A stretch of 6,659 nt of DNA from Roseivirga sp. UBA7431. Lineage in GTDB: Bacteria > Bacteroidota > Bacteroidia > Cytophagales > Cyclobacteriaceae. Of this stretch, positions 6,246 through 6,659 are shown in pieces. Location of the stretch: positions 1 to 6,659 of the forward strand of contig DLQN01000043.1 of the NCBI GenBank assembly GCA_002477595.1, written 5' to 3'. Positions within the stretch are counted from its first letter, which is position 1; every line of letters begins with the position of its first letter. Under the pieces are notes generated by a model. That model was not told the origin of the DNA and did no database searches. It saw nothing but the letters and a program-made list of their open reading frames with translations. Position numbers and translations under genes: made by a program.

Positions 6246-6659
6246 CTAACACCCCTCGCAGTCTTCTCCGTCCTCTTCGAATTCCAAGGTAGAATGCTTG
6301 ATATTGAGATCATCGAGTAACAATTTGGCCCTTGACTTAATATCTGCTATTTCTCTCAGAGAATATACTTTATCTAATACGACATGTGCTGACAACACAT
6401 GGTAAGCACCATCCATTGACCAAGCATGGCAATCATGCACATCGATAACTTCAGGTAAAGACTTAAGTCCCTTTTGAATGGCTGGAATATCTACGTCCTT
6501 TGGAGTGGTCTGGAGAATAATGGAGAAACTCTCTTTTAGGTTCTTGATCACATTGTAAATGATAAATATGCCGATCATTACTGATAGCAGTGGATCAATG
6601 AACTGCCAGTCTAAATACATCATCAACAAACTGCCTAGTAACACCGCTACCCAGCCTAG
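6246..6659 (-). CDS. Cation diffusion facilitator family metal transporter, C-terminal part (5' end outside window)
   Basis: An inner-membrane proton-coupled exporter of divalent metal ions such as Zn, Co or Cd. The frame is open to the right edge (LGWVAVLLGSLLM...), and the GTG at 6644 lies inside this conserved segment, so it is not the start. About 137 residues are visible. They comprise the end of the fifth transmembrane helix, helix six (IDPLLSVMIGIFIIYNVIK), and the cytoplasmic dimerising domain with IDVHDCHAWSMDGAYHVLSAHVV, whose histidines fit the domain's metal-binding role. The end is EEDGEDCEGC, a short acidic tail with two cysteines that may bind metal. The helix-five HxxxD transport motif should lie just beyond the edge, so substrate choice cannot be judged. 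It resembles CzcD-type members. It converges on nrdBA with an 86-base gap. Confidence 0.93.
   Translation of the reverse strand, partial: LGWVAVLLGSLLMMYLDWQFIDPLLSVMIGIFIIYNVIKNLKESFSIILQTTPKDVDIPAIQKGLKSLPEVIDVHDCHAWSMDGAYHVLSAHVVLDKVYSLREIADIKSRAKLLLDDLNIKHSTLEFEEDGEDCEGC

Overview
The window looks like a stretch of chromosomal backbone from a member of the Bacteroidota, most likely a Cytophagales-type marine or soil bacterium. The support is a TTTG-N19-TAnnTTTG promoter typical of this phylum in front of rplU, the absence of Shine-Dalgarno sequences close to the starts, a class Ia ribonucleotide reductase of the eukaryote-like subgroup, and a signal peptide ending in SFS|Q. The species cannot be named from sequence alone.

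Layout. Bases 1-1102 hold a plus-strand gene pair: the C-terminal half of a trans-polyprenyl diphosphate synthase (cut by the window edge) whose stop codon directly abuts the ATG of a minimal rhomboid intramembrane protease. Sixteen bases later comes a small, AT-rich gene for a secreted protein of unknown function (1119-1586). It is interrupted by an in-frame TAA at 1518-1520, after which the same frame continues sensibly to a second stop. Converging on it from the minus strand is the rplU-rpmA operon (ribosomal proteins L21 and L27), with a clear promoter at 2301-2331 and a strong intrinsic terminator at 1625-1653.

A 470-base divergent intergenic region (2276-2745) separates rplU from nrdB. 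It contains the rplU promoter, a weaker candidate nrdB promoter, two hairpins close to nrdB, and copies of a CCCAATAA motif that recurs just before nrdA. nrdB (2746-3747) and nrdA (3784-6159) form an operon coding for both subunits of class Ia ribonucleotide reductase, with all expected metal, radical and redox residues visible. It closes with a strong terminator at 6189-6219. The last feature is the C-terminal part of a cation diffusion facilitator (metal efflux) gene on the minus strand, running off the right edge.

Functionally the window is mostly housekeeping: isoprenoid synthesis, membrane proteolysis, ribosome assembly, dNTP supply and metal efflux. I found no sign of phage, transposon, CRISPR or defence genes, and no undescribed multi-gene system. 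The points most worth a second look are the interrupted secreted-protein gene and the structured, repeat-bearing leader of the nrdBA operon.
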